From assembly GCA_937875275.1 (NCBI GenBank), contig CALNCC010000175.1:1-20957 (forward strand): a stretch of DNA of 20,957 nucleotides, given 5' to 3'. The position numbers and the translations under genes are program-made. Numbering within the stretch: the stretch's first letter is position 1; the number at the start of each line of letters is the position of its first letter. The notes under the pieces were generated by a model that saw nothing but the letters and a program-made list of their open reading frames with translations, made no database searches and was not told the origin of the DNA. This stretch comes from an uncultured Dysgonomonas sp. Its GTDB lineage: Bacteria; Bacteroidota; Bacteroidia; Bacteroidales; Dysgonomonadaceae. Of this stretch, positions 8,196-17,200 are shown piece by piece.

Positions 8196-9256
8196 CTGAA
8201 TACAATTTTATATATAAGTGATTCCTTATATTTTATTTTGAAGATACATTTAAAATAGAATATAGCCATATCCCTATTCGTATAATGTACCCGACGATAC
8301 ATTTTCGATTTTTTCAGAAACCGAACAACAGGCACACCTATCCGCGAATTGGCGCAAAGTCGCAACCAATGTATCGACAGCATCTTTTCCAAATACTGTT
8401 GATTACAGAAACCCTGTTTCTTGTTTTGCTCTATCAAAGATAAAATAAATTCTTCACATCTGTCCAATTCATCATAAGACGCTTCTTCGGGCACACATTC
8501 TGCAACAGCCGCATAGATATTCAAGAATTCGTCGGTAGTGGGAAGCCCAAGCGCCTGGCAATGAATTTTAAATACTTTCTTCTTATTGTCCAATTGCAAT
8601 TGCTCATGCAACGAAGACACTTGAGTGGGATGTACGCGATAGAGCAGCAAAGGCTCTCCCACATTCGCTAATTTAGTTTTATACAAGGCCTTAGACCACA
8701 AAGCATAATCTTCGACATGAAGATATTCGGCCTCGAAACTCAAGCCCAACTCTGTAAATACTCGCTTACGGATCATTACGGCAGGATGGCAAATGCCTGA
8801 TTTGAATAACAGATATGCTCTCAATTCATCGTCTTTCAACGGGCTGTGGTGCAAGCTCCTTTTCCCCGGATTATCTAACGGAAATGCGTAGAAAAGGGTA
8901 CTAACAATATCATGATCTCTATTTTCCTCTAAAAAACGAACTTCCTTTTCTATTCTCTCCGGCAACGCTATATCATCGGCATCCATACGGGCAATATATT
9001 CTCCTCCGCAAAGATCAATGCCTTTATTCAAGGTCTTTATCAACTTCAAATTAGCCTCATTATCGTATACCTTCACACGCTTATCTTCCGATGCTAATCG
9101 CAACAGAATATCTCTCGTATTATCCTTCGAACAATCATTAATGGCAACAATTTCAAGATTTGCATATGTTTGTTCTAATATAGAACGAATAGCATCCTCT
9201 ACATATTTCTCCGCATTGTAGCAAGGCATCAATACAGATACTAAGGGTTGATTCAT
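8192..9256 (-). CDS. GT2-family glycosyltransferase
   Basis: Inverting GT-A glycosyltransferase acting on a nucleotide-sugar in the cytoplasm. The classic GT2 N-terminus MNQPLVSVLMPCYNAEKYVE is followed by IVAINDCSKDNT (36-47) and the metal-binding ARMDADDIALPERI with Asp92, Asp94 and Asp95. A further HVEDYALWSK segment near residue 180 carries the ED acid pair that normally holds the catalytic base. The last 130 residues are unlike a second catalytic domain and contain no membrane helix. Length 354. It overlaps both the GT4 gene upstream and the polymerase gene downstream by four bases, so translation is probably coupled. The sugar is unknown. Confidence 0.93.
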   Translation of the reverse strand: MNQPLVSVLMPCYNAEKYVEDAIRSILEQTYANLEIVAINDCSKDNTRDILLRLASEDKRVKVYDNEANLKLIKTLNKGIDLCGGEYIARMDADDIALPERIEKEVRFLEENRDHDIVSTLFYAFPLDNPGKRSLHHSPLKDDELRAYLLFKSGICHPAVMIRKRVFTELGLSFEAEYLHVEDYALWSKALYKTKLANVGEPLLLYRVHPTQVSSLHEQLQLDNKKKVFKIHCQALGLPTTDEFLNIYAAVAECVPEEASYDELDRCEEFILSLIEQNKKQGFCNQQYLEKMLSIHWLRLCANSRIGVPVVRFLKKSKMYRRVHYTNRDMAIFYFKCIFKIKYKESLIYKIVFR

Positions 9257-10317
9257 TTCTTCCGAGTGTATATTTCGTTAAATATCTGTCCGTATCCATC
9301 TACCATCCTGTTCACTGTATATCGGGACAAGTAAGAAGAACGGGCATTGCGAGACATTGTGTTATATATATCGTCATCTGACAGTATGTATGATATCTTT
9401 TCCGCAAACAATGCAGAATCATTAGCTATATGAAATCCATTCGTTCCATCAATAACCTCAGGTATTCCCCCAACCGAAGAAGCTACGACTGGCACGCCAA
9501 AGCATAGCGACTCGAGCACCGACATGGGCATACCTTCATAATTAGATGGCAGGATAAACAAATCGGCGTATTTCAAACAATAATTGGCATCCAAAACTTC
9601 TCCTAAGCAAAATACATTGTCTGAGTGATCCTCTATCTCTTTTTTATTTCCAATCCAGACAAAGGCGTACTGAGGCATCAGGCGGGCAATATCAAAAAAT
9701 AGGTCGATTCTTTTTTGTTTCGATATTCGCGAAATACACATCACCACTTTACCATATTTTGCTTTTATGTCTTGCAGGGCTGATTCAATCTGAGGCTTGA
9801 TGACTGATGGTATCAATGAGCGGTCGTCTACACCATTGTAAACACATGCAACATTGCTCACGATTCCTTCTTCTTGCATACCATCAACATCATATTGGCT
9901 GACTCCGACAATCTTGAAGGCTCTTTTTTTCAACAACAATTCGACATTCAGATATTCGCGATGAGCCTTACGCACAGAATCGAAACCATGCATGGTATAA
10001 ACAATTTTCTTTGGGTTGAAAGCGATACGTCCCAATGCGCCCATCTTTGAAGAATGTAGATGAACAACATCCGGCCTATATTTTATGCGGTAGTATATCA
10101 GTTTGAGTAATAAAATCGCATCTCTCCAAGACACTTGCTTGCGATGTTTGCCAAATCTTATTCGTGTGAAATTTCCTTTCAGACTTTGCCAGGCTTGTCC
10201 TTCTCCGCCGTATATGACAAAGACTTCATTCTCTGCGTTGAATCCCTCAATCAGATCGCCTACTACGGTTTGAGCTCCGCCAAATTCAGAAACAGTTATA
10301 ACCTGAAAAATCCTCAT
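9253..10317 (-). CDS. GT4-family glycosyltransferase (group 1), first gene of the heptose operon
   Basis: GT-B-fold retaining glycosyltransferase of 354 residues. It begins MRIFQVITVSEFGGAQTVVG, a glycine loop typical of the N-terminal Rossmann domain, with VVHLHSSKMGALGR near 84-97. The donor domain carries MCISRISKQKRIDL (193-206) and the E-x7-E motif EGMPMSVLE at 261-269, followed by FGVPVVASSVGGIPEVI. It is the first gene of the operon, about 30 bases after a predicted transcription start, and overlaps the following GT2 gene by ATGA. The donor and acceptor are unknown; by context it builds the same glycan as the other transferases of this operon. Confidence 0.94.
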   Translation of the reverse strand: MRIFQVITVSEFGGAQTVVGDLIEGFNAENEVFVIYGGEGQAWQSLKGNFTRIRFGKHRKQVSWRDAILLLKLIYYRIKYRPDVVHLHSSKMGALGRIAFNPKKIVYTMHGFDSVRKAHREYLNVELLLKKRAFKIVGVSQYDVDGMQEEGIVSNVACVYNGVDDRSLIPSVIKPQIESALQDIKAKYGKVVMCISRISKQKRIDLFFDIARLMPQYAFVWIGNKKEIEDHSDNVFCLGEVLDANYCLKYADLFILPSNYEGMPMSVLESLCFGVPVVASSVGGIPEVIDGTNGFHIANDSALFAEKISYILSDDDIYNTMSRNARSSYLSRYTVNRMVDGYGQIFNEIYTRKK

Positions 10318-10349
10318 CTATATTTCCTGCTGTTTGTGTGCACAGGTAG

Positions 10350-10383
10350 CAAAGATAATACATTCATTTTTATATTACGCTAA
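10350..10383 (-). promoter_or_regulatory. Promoter of the heptose/glycosyltransferase operon
   Basis: On the minus strand TATCTTTG at 10357-10350 matches the Bacteroidetes -7 consensus TAnnTTTG exactly. TTAG at 10383-10380 lies 22 bases upstream as a poor -33 box. The intergenic space after pnuT is only 75 bases, and no terminator hairpin is seen in it, so some read-through from the thiamine operon is possible. A TGTGCACA palindrome sits just downstream at 10336-10343. Confidence 0.5.
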
Positions 10384-10392
10384 GTACGTAAA

Positions 10393-10992
10393 TTATCTTG
10401 ATTGAGACATAATTTTCCAATTATAGAAACCCGCGATGGAAACCACAGCGAAAATAAAAAACAATATTCCCGAGAACACATCGTGCTGAACAAACAACAA
10501 AGCTGAAGATAAGAAATTGGCAGGTATCACCAACAGCCACATATCAGCCCATTTGCGAGATGCCATCCACAGAGCTACAACGTTGAGACTTGTGGTAAAC
10601 GCATCGCCCACAGTGATGAAATATGAGTTCCACGCAAAATGTTTAAGTAACATGAATATAACGATGAATACGAGCAAAACAGAGCCTACAACATGCAGCA
10701 GATATTTCTGTGGCATGCGGGTTATTATATCCTGTCCGGTATCGGCATCTCTGTTTTTGAAGTGCCACGACAACCAACCATAAACAGAGGCAAACAAAAA
10801 ATAGGCATAAATACACATACTGGCGTAAAGCTGTGTATCGTAGAATATATAGATATAAAACACAGCCATAGCAATGCTCGCCGGCCACATCCAAATACTC
10901 GCTTTGTATTCGAGGTACAGATATATGAGACCGATGACAGCACCGGCAAGGCTGATCCAATTTTCCGACAAGAAGAGCAATAGTCCGTTCAT
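10393..10992 (-). CDS. pnuT: PnuC-family permease, thiamine transporter PnuT
   Basis: Inner-membrane facilitator of about 199 residues with six to seven helices, of the PnuC family, which moves riboside-type vitamins driven by later phosphorylation. It opens MNGLLLFLSENWISLAGAVI and continues YKASIWMWPASIAMAVFYIYIF, then YGWLSWHFKNR near 70-80 and RKWADMWLLVIPANFL. The Trp- and Asn-rich helices are typical of the family. The position behind a TPP riboswitch and a TonB receptor identifies the ligand as thiamine by context. I chose the ATG at 10992 because it begins right before the first helix; an open frame runs 51 codons further upstream into the receptor gene but is hydrophilic and lies in a hairpin. 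A thiamine pyrophosphokinase often follows this gene in Bacteroidetes; it is missing here. Confidence 0.88.
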   Translation of the reverse strand: MNGLLLFLSENWISLAGAVIGLIYLYLEYKASIWMWPASIAMAVFYIYIFYDTQLYASMCIYAYFLFASVYGWLSWHFKNRDADTGQDIITRMPQKYLLHVVGSVLLVFIVIFMLLKHFAWNSYFITVGDAFTTSLNVVALWMASRKWADMWLLVIPANFLSSALLFVQHDVFSGILFFIFAVVSIAGFYNWKIMSQSR

Positions 10993-11013
10993 TTTATATT
11001 TCTTAAAGGTTAC

Positions 11014-11064
11014 AAAGGTAACATGGGTTACACATTTTTCATGCTTTTGCACCATGTTACCTTT
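11014..11064 (-). repeat. Perfect 13-bp inverted repeat between the thiamine receptor gene and pnuT
   Basis: AAAGGTAACATGG at 11014-11026 is exactly complementary to CCATGTTACCTTT at 11052-11064, with a 25-base loop. In the transcript the stem ends 21 bases before the pnuT start. There is no T-run after it, so it is not a normal terminator. The unit TGTAACC occurs twice on the minus strand next to and within this structure. It may stabilise or attenuate the transcript, or adjust pnuT translation; that is inference. Confidence 0.6.
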
Positions 11065-11108
11065 CACATCTATCAATCTTATGGCTTCTCTCAATAGATT
11101 ATTATTTA

Positions 11109-13337
11109 TCAGAATCTTATCCCTACACGAGCCATGATGTTGCATGGTGCCTGAGGAAACACTCTGTGATACACATCATCAGGCGAACCGTCATCGAACT
11201 TCGAAACATCAATAATACCGTTCGCTATATACTTTTTATTCCAAATATTGTTGACAAAGAAATCGAGGTCGATCTCACCTAAGGTTTGAGTTTTGAATGT
11301 GTATCCTGCAACAAGGTCAGAGATTAAATAGTCGTTCAACTGATAGGCCTTGTCCGAAGTATTGTCATAATACATCTTACCCACATATTTATTCACAAGG
11401 CTCAGGCGCATATTTTCGATTGGCTTTACTGTTACTATACCACTTGCCACAAGATCGGGCGAAAAGGATATATCTGTCGATTTCATCGTTACAGTTTCGG
11501 TTCTCACATAGTTCCAGTCGGAAGGATTGTCATATACAGCATAATGTTTTGTATAATCCTTTATCTTGTTGCGGCTCACTGTTGCATTAGCATCGAGTCG
11601 CAACCAGTTGAGCGGAGACCATGCGGCTTCCAGCTCCACACCCAATCGGTAACTGTCGGGCACATTCTCTTGCAACTTGTAACCGATATCACTCAACTTA
11701 CCTGTCAACACTAACTGGTCTTTATAGTCCATGTAATATATGTTAGCTCCCCATGTAAACGTTTCGGAAGCATACCTATATCCCAATTCGTAATCGAACA
11801 AACGCTCAGAAGTCAGCTTTGTTCCATCGCTCACACCTTTCACATATTCTTTCAGATCGGCACGCAACGGCTCTCTGTTTGATATGCCATACGAGAAGTA
11901 TACATTATTATCTCCCGACTTGTACGACACACCGGCTCTGGGATTGAAGAAGTTGTAGTAATGATTGCTTGTTATATCTATCAGGTCATCGTCTATACCA
12001 GCCATTCTGAAGTCAACATATCTGTTCTGCAATTCACCGAAAAGTTTAAGTTTGTCTGTTAAGGCATATTCGGCTTTCGCAAATACATTTAGATCCCTTT
12101 TGGTCGAATTATTCTCGTTCCACTGATAGTTCGTAGTTATATTTCCATTGTATTTTATCCATGGCAAACGTCCATAATGCGACCCGTCAAAATATGTATA
12201 TACGGCTCCGGCTGTTACATCCAATCCATTGTTAGCATAATTGACATTGAGACCACCCGAATAAAGATCGTTAGACATTAACTTACGGCGGATAACATCA
12301 GATTTCTCATAAGTAACTCCCCCCACAATCTGTGGTTGCAAGCCGAATTTACTACCCAAACTCTGATCGGTTTTATAATTCTCGTAATATCCATACCCAT
12401 TATTATAGCTGAAATTTGCATTCAGCGTGAGATTGCTACTCAAGTAACGAGAATAGAGCAATTGAGCTATATTAGAATAGTAATTATCCGTATCATTATC
12501 ATAATAATGAACGTTTCCAGCGTCATCTTTGTACTCTCCCGTATCGTTGTATCGGCGGTCTTCCGCCATCTTTTCGGGAGTAACGCCTTCCCATGTAATA
12601 CCTGTATGCTGAATGCCGTTGATATATATCAGTTTCAACAACTGATCGTATGTTTTATGAGTAACAGACAGATATCCACTTTTGTGATCTACATTGCCAT
12701 TCCTTATATATCCGTCTCCCGTAGTTCGCGAATAACGACCATCTATCGAGATGCCGTTACCTAACACACCCGTACCGGCAGCAATCGTAGACACGGAAGC
12801 ATTGTAGCTGCCCACCCCTGTCGAGGCTTCGCCATAAGCATTCTCTCGTACCCCGCTTGTTTTGAGAGACAAACTGCCGCCGAAAGATGCTGTTCCATTA
12901 GTTGATGTGCCCACTCCTCTTTGCAACTGAACACTTTGCAGCGAGTTAGATAAATCGGGGATATTCACCCAATACACTTCCTGACTCTCAGGATTATTCA
13001 ACGGCATTCCGTTCAACGTAATATTGACACGGTTAGCGTCTGTTCCTCTCACACGAAACGATGTGTTGCCGATGGCTGTTCCCCCTTCGGAGTAACTCAC
13101 CACCGAGGGCAGTGTTTGAAGCACATAAGGCAGATTTTTTGCCACGTTATTCCGCTTTATATCCCGTTCGCCTATTTCAGTAAACGGAGCAGGATAACCA
13201 TCCCTTACTCTGTTTGCCTGAACCACAACTTCTTCCAGATCATGCACCAACACACTGTCGTTTACATTCTTCTGTGCCTGTAATGAATACCCACACCCTA
13301 TTGTGAGTGCAGATAAAATAAAAAATACCTTTTTCAT
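11109..13337 (-). CDS. TonB-dependent outer-membrane receptor for thiamine
   Basis: Beta-barrel receptor of 742 residues that takes a scarce ligand into the periplasm using TonB energy. A signal peptide (about 1-21, ending SLQAQ) is followed by a TonB-box-like LEEVVVQANR. The plug domain contains LPYVLQTLPSVVSYSEGG, NTSFRVRGTDANRVNITLNG and a GTSTNGTASFGGSLSL end. The remaining 580 residues alternate aromatic and polar residues as a 22-strand barrel would, and the protein ends in Phe (MARVGIRF), the outer-membrane assembly signal. There is no carboxypeptidase-like or secretin-like extension before the plug. The TPP riboswitch upstream and pnuT downstream make thiamine or a phosphorylated thiamine the probable ligand. 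It starts at the ATG 13337 after a leader of about 200 bases. Confidence 0.95.
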   Translation of the reverse strand: MKKVFFILSALTIGCGYSLQAQKNVNDSVLVHDLEEVVVQANRVRDGYPAPFTEIGERDIKRNNVAKNLPYVLQTLPSVVSYSEGGTAIGNTSFRVRGTDANRVNITLNGMPLNNPESQEVYWVNIPDLSNSLQSVQLQRGVGTSTNGTASFGGSLSLKTSGVRENAYGEASTGVGSYNASVSTIAAGTGVLGNGISIDGRYSRTTGDGYIRNGNVDHKSGYLSVTHKTYDQLLKLIYINGIQHTGITWEGVTPEKMAEDRRYNDTGEYKDDAGNVHYYDNDTDNYYSNIAQLLYSRYLSSNLTLNANFSYNNGYGYYENYKTDQSLGSKFGLQPQIVGGVTYEKSDVIRRKLMSNDLYSGGLNVNYANNGLDVTAGAVYTYFDGSHYGRLPWIKYNGNITTNYQWNENNSTKRDLNVFAKAEYALTDKLKLFGELQNRYVDFRMAGIDDDLIDITSNHYYNFFNPRAGVSYKSGDNNVYFSYGISNREPLRADLKEYVKGVSDGTKLTSERLFDYELGYRYASETFTWGANIYYMDYKDQLVLTGKLSDIGYKLQENVPDSYRLGVELEAAWSPLNWLRLDANATVSRNKIKDYTKHYAVYDNPSDWNYVRTETVTMKSTDISFSPDLVASGIVTVKPIENMRLSLVNKYVGKMYYDNTSDKAYQLNDYLISDLVAGYTFKTQTLGEIDLDFFVNNIWNKKYIANGIIDVSKFDDGSPDDVYHRVFPQAPCNIMARVGIRF

Positions 13338-13357
13338 TTAAATTTATACCTTTAGCC

Positions 13358-13390
13358 GTCGAGACATAATAAATGCTATCGATGTCCGAC
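13358..13390 (-). promoter_or_regulatory. Leader hairpin before the thiamine receptor start codon
   Basis: Read on the minus strand, GTCGGACAT (13390-13382) pairs with ATGTC-T-CGAC (13367-13358) through nine base pairs with a single bulged T and a 14-base loop. The stem ends 20 bases before the ATG. I see no T-run after it and no other strong hairpin in the 130 bases between the riboswitch and the gene. It may be part of the expression platform; that is inference. Confidence 0.35.
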
Positions 13391-13469
13391 AATGTTAAAC
13401 AAAAAAGAGGTTTTTAATAAGAAATTTCCCGAAATGAAAAACGATGCTCACGCGCGATTGCGTCCTTTT

Positions 13470-13546
13470 TCTTTCCCTCCGCCGGCATTATCCGGATCAG
13501 GTTTAATGGGTATGATCTCAGCCCGTTTATTAAGCCACCCCTAAGA
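13470..13546 (-). ncRNA. TPP riboswitch (THI element)
   Basis: Read on the minus strand, the conserved thiamine pyrophosphate aptamer is complete. AGGGGTGG opens it, followed by GGGCTGAGA (CTGAGA at 13521-13516), ACCC, ACCTGATC (13502-13495), GGATAATGCCGG (TAATGCC at 13490-13484) and GGAGGGAA (13480-13473). TCTT at 13546-13543 can pair with AAGA at 13473-13470 as helix P1. Binding of TPP normally lowers expression of the gene behind it. It controls the thiamine receptor and pnuT. No clear terminator follows, so control at translation is more likely than at termination. Confidence 0.96.
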
Positions 13547-13551
13547 TTGAA

Positions 13552-13586
13552 CAAAGATACTTCTTTTTTGTTCTTTTTTAAGTAAA
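13552..13586 (-). promoter_or_regulatory. Promoter of the TPP-riboswitch thiamine operon
   Basis: TATCTTTG on the minus strand at 13559-13552 matches the -7 box TAnnTTTG exactly and lies just before the riboswitch, so the aptamer would begin within about ten bases of the transcript 5' end. The -33 region is poor: the nearest TTTA is at 13586-13583, 23 bases away. Confidence 0.55.
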
Positions 13587-13630
13587 CTTCTTAAAAATAA
13601 TTATCTCAGTTAAACTTTATATGTGATGTG

Positions 13631-13650
13631 CGTTCTTATATAAAAGAACG
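13631..13650. promoter_or_regulatory. 20-bp palindrome between divergent promoters, operator candidate
   Basis: CGTTCTT at 13631-13637 is exactly complementary to AAGAACG at 13644-13650 with a 6-base AT spacer. It stands between the divergent thiamine and lipoprotein/helicase promoters, closer to the latter (about 30 bases before its -7 box). This is the symmetry expected of a dimeric regulator site; the regulator is unknown. Confidence 0.4.
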
Positions 13651-13658
13651 TTTCGAGA

Positions 13659-13689
13659 TTTTCTAATAAATAAAAGAATATTACTTTTG
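13659..13689 (+). promoter_or_regulatory. Promoter of the lipoprotein/nuclease-helicase operon
   Basis: TACTTTTG at 13682-13689 matches the Bacteroidetes -7 consensus exactly, and TTTT at 13659-13662 stands 19 bases upstream as the -33 box with one mismatch. Transcription would begin near 13696, giving a leader of about 27 bases. This excludes the earlier in-frame TTG at 13687 as the start of the lipoprotein, because it lies inside the -7 box. Confidence 0.6.
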
Positions 13690-13722
13690 TCAAACAATCC
13701 ACAACTAACAAAAACAAGTATT

Positions 13723-14268
13723 ATGAAAAAGACAAAATACATTTTGACCATCCTAATGGTTTCCTTACTGTCGTTCAGTTTCCAATCGTGCGACGACGAT
13801 GACGAGTATTGGGTAAAAGCTTATATGGATATGAACATGAGTGCCGACAATATATATTTGGGCGAAGGCGAAGACGGATTCTGGATAGACTACGATATTT
13901 ATCGTACAGATATAAAAGGAGTCAATCACGATTGGGAGCGCATACTACGTCTCAGCGATTTAGATGCCTATCTGAATATGTATGGCGAATTTAGAGAGGG
14001 AGATATCATCGAATTGTACATCGAGTCTGATGGAATTGTTGGTCTCGGCTACGACATCACAGTCAGAAGGGACGAAGCCAGAGCCGGAATGATATCTATC
14101 GACGGTAGATCGGATGGTTTATACACCGACTTTATGTATGACCTTATCTTTAAGGTTGCAAATTCGTCGAAAACACGCCTCTACATCAAAGGTTATACCA
14201 ATATTTTGGAAGAAATCACACTTGATTTTAAATTCAGAAATGAATTTCGGGCACTTGTACGCCAATAA
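13723..14268 (+). CDS. Small acidic lipoprotein of unknown function, probably surface-exposed
   Basis: I do not recognise the family. The 181-residue product begins with a clear lipoprotein signal, MKKTKYILTILMVSLLSFSF, then QSC with the acylated Cys at 23. The Cys is followed at once by DDDDE, which resembles the acidic lipoprotein export signal that sends Bacteroidetes lipoproteins to the cell surface. The mature part is acidic, has many alternating Tyr, Asp, Ile and Gly residues as in a beta-sandwich, has no further Cys and shows no repeats or catalytic signature. The ATG at 13723 is chosen because it begins the signal peptide and follows an A-rich leader with no Shine-Dalgarno. It lies 15 bases before the nuclease-helicase gene on the same predicted transcript, an unexpected pairing of an envelope protein with a DNA enzyme. 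Confidence 0.85.
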   Translation: MKKTKYILTILMVSLLSFSFQSCDDDDEYWVKAYMDMNMSADNIYLGEGEDGFWIDYDIYRTDIKGVNHDWERILRLSDLDAYLNMYGEFREGDIIELYIESDGIVGLGYDITVRRDEARAGMISIDGRSDGLYTDFMYDLIFKVANSSKTRLYIKGYTNILEEITLDFKFRNEFRALVRQ

Positions 14269-14283
14269 AAACAGAAGATTAGA

Positions 14284-17200
14284 ATGTATATATCGTTTCA
14301 AGATTCTTTATCCGAGATTAAAGAAATCGGATTATCCGATCTTCCATTACGAACAAGATATATACACCTAAGAAAAATATTAGAGAGAAATTGCAGAGAA
14401 ATCACTCATAACGAGTCTTTGCAGTTTCCCTCTTTTTTTGCACGTATCGTATTCATCGCACAAAAATACGATTTACCCGAAACCTTGGAGTGGAAATTGC
14501 AGAGCATCAGAGCTAAATCGCACTTCCTGCAAAAAGACGAGAGAAATACAATTACCCAAAAACAATACGGCAGATCAGCGGAAGCCATAATCCTTTTTTT
14601 CTCGATCATTTCGGGCGAAGCGACTTATGTTCCTGTGAGTGAAACGGAGGAAGATGAAACTGTTTTCTCGAAAACGAACAACAGCAAAATCCGTATTCAA
14701 GTAACAGAAATAGACATCGAGAAGAAACTGATCTTCGGAAAAAGCCCTACTCTTCCCAATGAGACCGTCGAGATATATTTCGCCCATCATTATACCGAGA
14801 ACGCCCTTTTCTACGAGGTTATCAGCCGTTTGTGGGTTGGCGCTCAACTCAATATTATCGACCCTGTGATTGACGGGAACAAGATCCGATCATTCAAAAA
14901 TATCATTCTCGAACCCGACTATCTGATAGACGCATCTTCCATCTCGGAATGCTTCTGCGATTATGGAAATTCTGAATTACATTATTTCCGTCGCAAGTTT
15001 GAGGCTCCCGCGAATAGCCACTATATATTGTTAGGAAATCTGGCAAACTTTTTCCTCGATGAATTGGTCAATTCGCCACATATAGAAGATACTGATTTTG
15101 AGACCGTTTTTCTCCGATCATTCAAGAATATGCCTTTCGCATACATGTCGTGCCGTGAGATTCAGGACAATGCTTCTTTCCGAAATTTTATGACTCGTGC
15201 CAAAAGTCAGTTCGAAAATATAAAGCGTGTTCTATCGGAAGATCTTTCTTCCAACAATTTCGACCTGAGCCAATGTGTACTCGAGCCCTCTTTTTATAGC
15301 GAGAAGTACGGATTTCAAGGGCGCCTCGACCTTTTGCAGCCGGCATCAGAAAACGATCACACACACCGCATCATCGAACTGAAGTCGGGTAAACCACCCT
15401 ATCCATACGACGATCCGGCGAAGATAGCCCCCAACCATGAGGCGCAGGTTACCGTCTATCGACTGATGATACAAAGCGTATCTAAGCAAACATCCCGATC
15501 GGTCTACCCTACTATTTTATATTCCTCCGCCGACAAAAAAGGAGAAAATCTGCGATTAGCAGCAGTATACAAAACACTTGAAAACGAAATACTCAATATT
15601 CGCAATCTGATTGTTGCTAACGAACACGATCTGTATACAGGCAACGACGAAACGGTAAACGCAATCTTCAATAAGCTTTTCGATCGTGAAAATTACAAAA
15701 GGACACCATCGTTTTTCGAGAACAAACTAAATGATCTCCAAAACACCATCGGAGAGTTGGATGAAACCGAGAAACAGTATTTCCACCGCTTTATTTCGTT
15801 CATCTCACGAGAATTATATCTACTGAAAACAGGAGACGAAACATACGATTCGTCGATGAGCATATCCTCACTTTGGAATACCTCTTTCTCTGACCGAAAA
15901 GATGCATTGGAAGTGTTCGACAACCTCGCCATCGAATCTATCGATATGGATGGACGAGACATGAAAATCCGTTTCCATCGCGAAGAATCGTCCGACTGTG
16001 TAAACTTCCGCGAGGGAGAGTTATGCATCCTCTACCCCAAGGGAGATGAAGATAATGCCATTTTATCAAGTCAGATACTGAAAGGAAATGTGGCAGAAAT
16101 AAATACAGACAACATTTTATTACGATTCAGATATAAGCAAAAAAACAGACATCTCTTCGATGAAAACAAGCTTTGGGTTGTAGAACACGACAAATTAGAC
16201 CATACATACAATCAAATGTACCGGAGTCTGTTCGCCTTTATTTCTGCGCCAAAAGAGAAACGACAGCTTTTATTGGGTATAAACCCAGACACAACTGCCG
16301 AACAAACAGAAGACAGAAATCAGACGCCTAATGATTTACAAGAAAAGATAATAAGAAAAGCCTTAGCTGCTCCCAATTATTTTTTGATTGTAGGACCTCC
16401 CGGCACAGGCAAGACATCGGTCTTTGCGCGCCGATTGATCGAAGAATATTACAAACAAGAGAATATAAATATACTTCTCATTGCATATACAAACAGAGCT
16501 GTTGATGAGCTTTGCGAAACCATTGCCAACTCGTTTGGCGAATCAGGCGATGCCTGCAACAAGTATATCAGAATAGGGACTGAACTGTCGTGTGGAGATA
16601 GATATCGACACAACTTACTCCAAAATCTATCGGCAAATGTACAAACAAGAAAAGAGCTGGCTGAGATTATACAGTCGAGACGAATTGTTGTCGGCACATT
16701 GGCTGCTATAAACGGACGCCCTGAATTATTCGATGTAAAAAGCTTCCATGTAGCCATTATCGACGAGGCCTCTCAAATATTAGAACCTCAGATTGTCGGT
16801 TTATTACCTTTGTTCGACAAATTCATCATGATCGGCGACCACAAACAATTATCGACAATCACACTGCAAAGCGAAGAAAAATCGAGCATCGACTCCCCAC
16901 TTCTCAACAGTATTGAATTATATAATTGTAGAGAATCTTTATTTGAAAGACTATTCAGAATATGCGATAAAAAGGGGCATACTGACCTGTATGACACCTT
17001 GATATACCATGGCAGAATGCATCGGGATATTGCACGATTAGTCAACCATCCATTTTATAATGACGTATTGAAACCAATCACAAAAAGACAAATATTGCCT
17101 TTACCTTATTCAAAATTTGATAAAGACAATAATTATCAGAATATTATAGCATCAAGCAGAGCTGCTTTCATATCTGTTAAAACATCAGTTTACACCAATT

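Noticed and set aside
11014..11064. Rho-independent terminator between receptor and pnuT
   Set aside because: No T-run follows the stem, and pnuT has no promoter of its own in the gap.
10993..11145. Upstream extension of pnuT by 51 codons
   Set aside because: The extension is hydrophilic, overlaps the receptor gene and runs through the inverted repeat; the family begins at the first membrane helix.
12336..12764. 142-codon plus-strand frame opposite the TonB receptor
   Set aside because: Antisense to conserved barrel codons; the hydrophobic Ile-rich product reflects complementary codon bias rather than a membrane protein gene.
13687..13722. TTG start twelve codons upstream of the lipoprotein
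   Set aside because: The TTG lies in the -7 promoter box and would place a hydrophilic stretch before the signal peptide; the ATG at 13723 is the better start.
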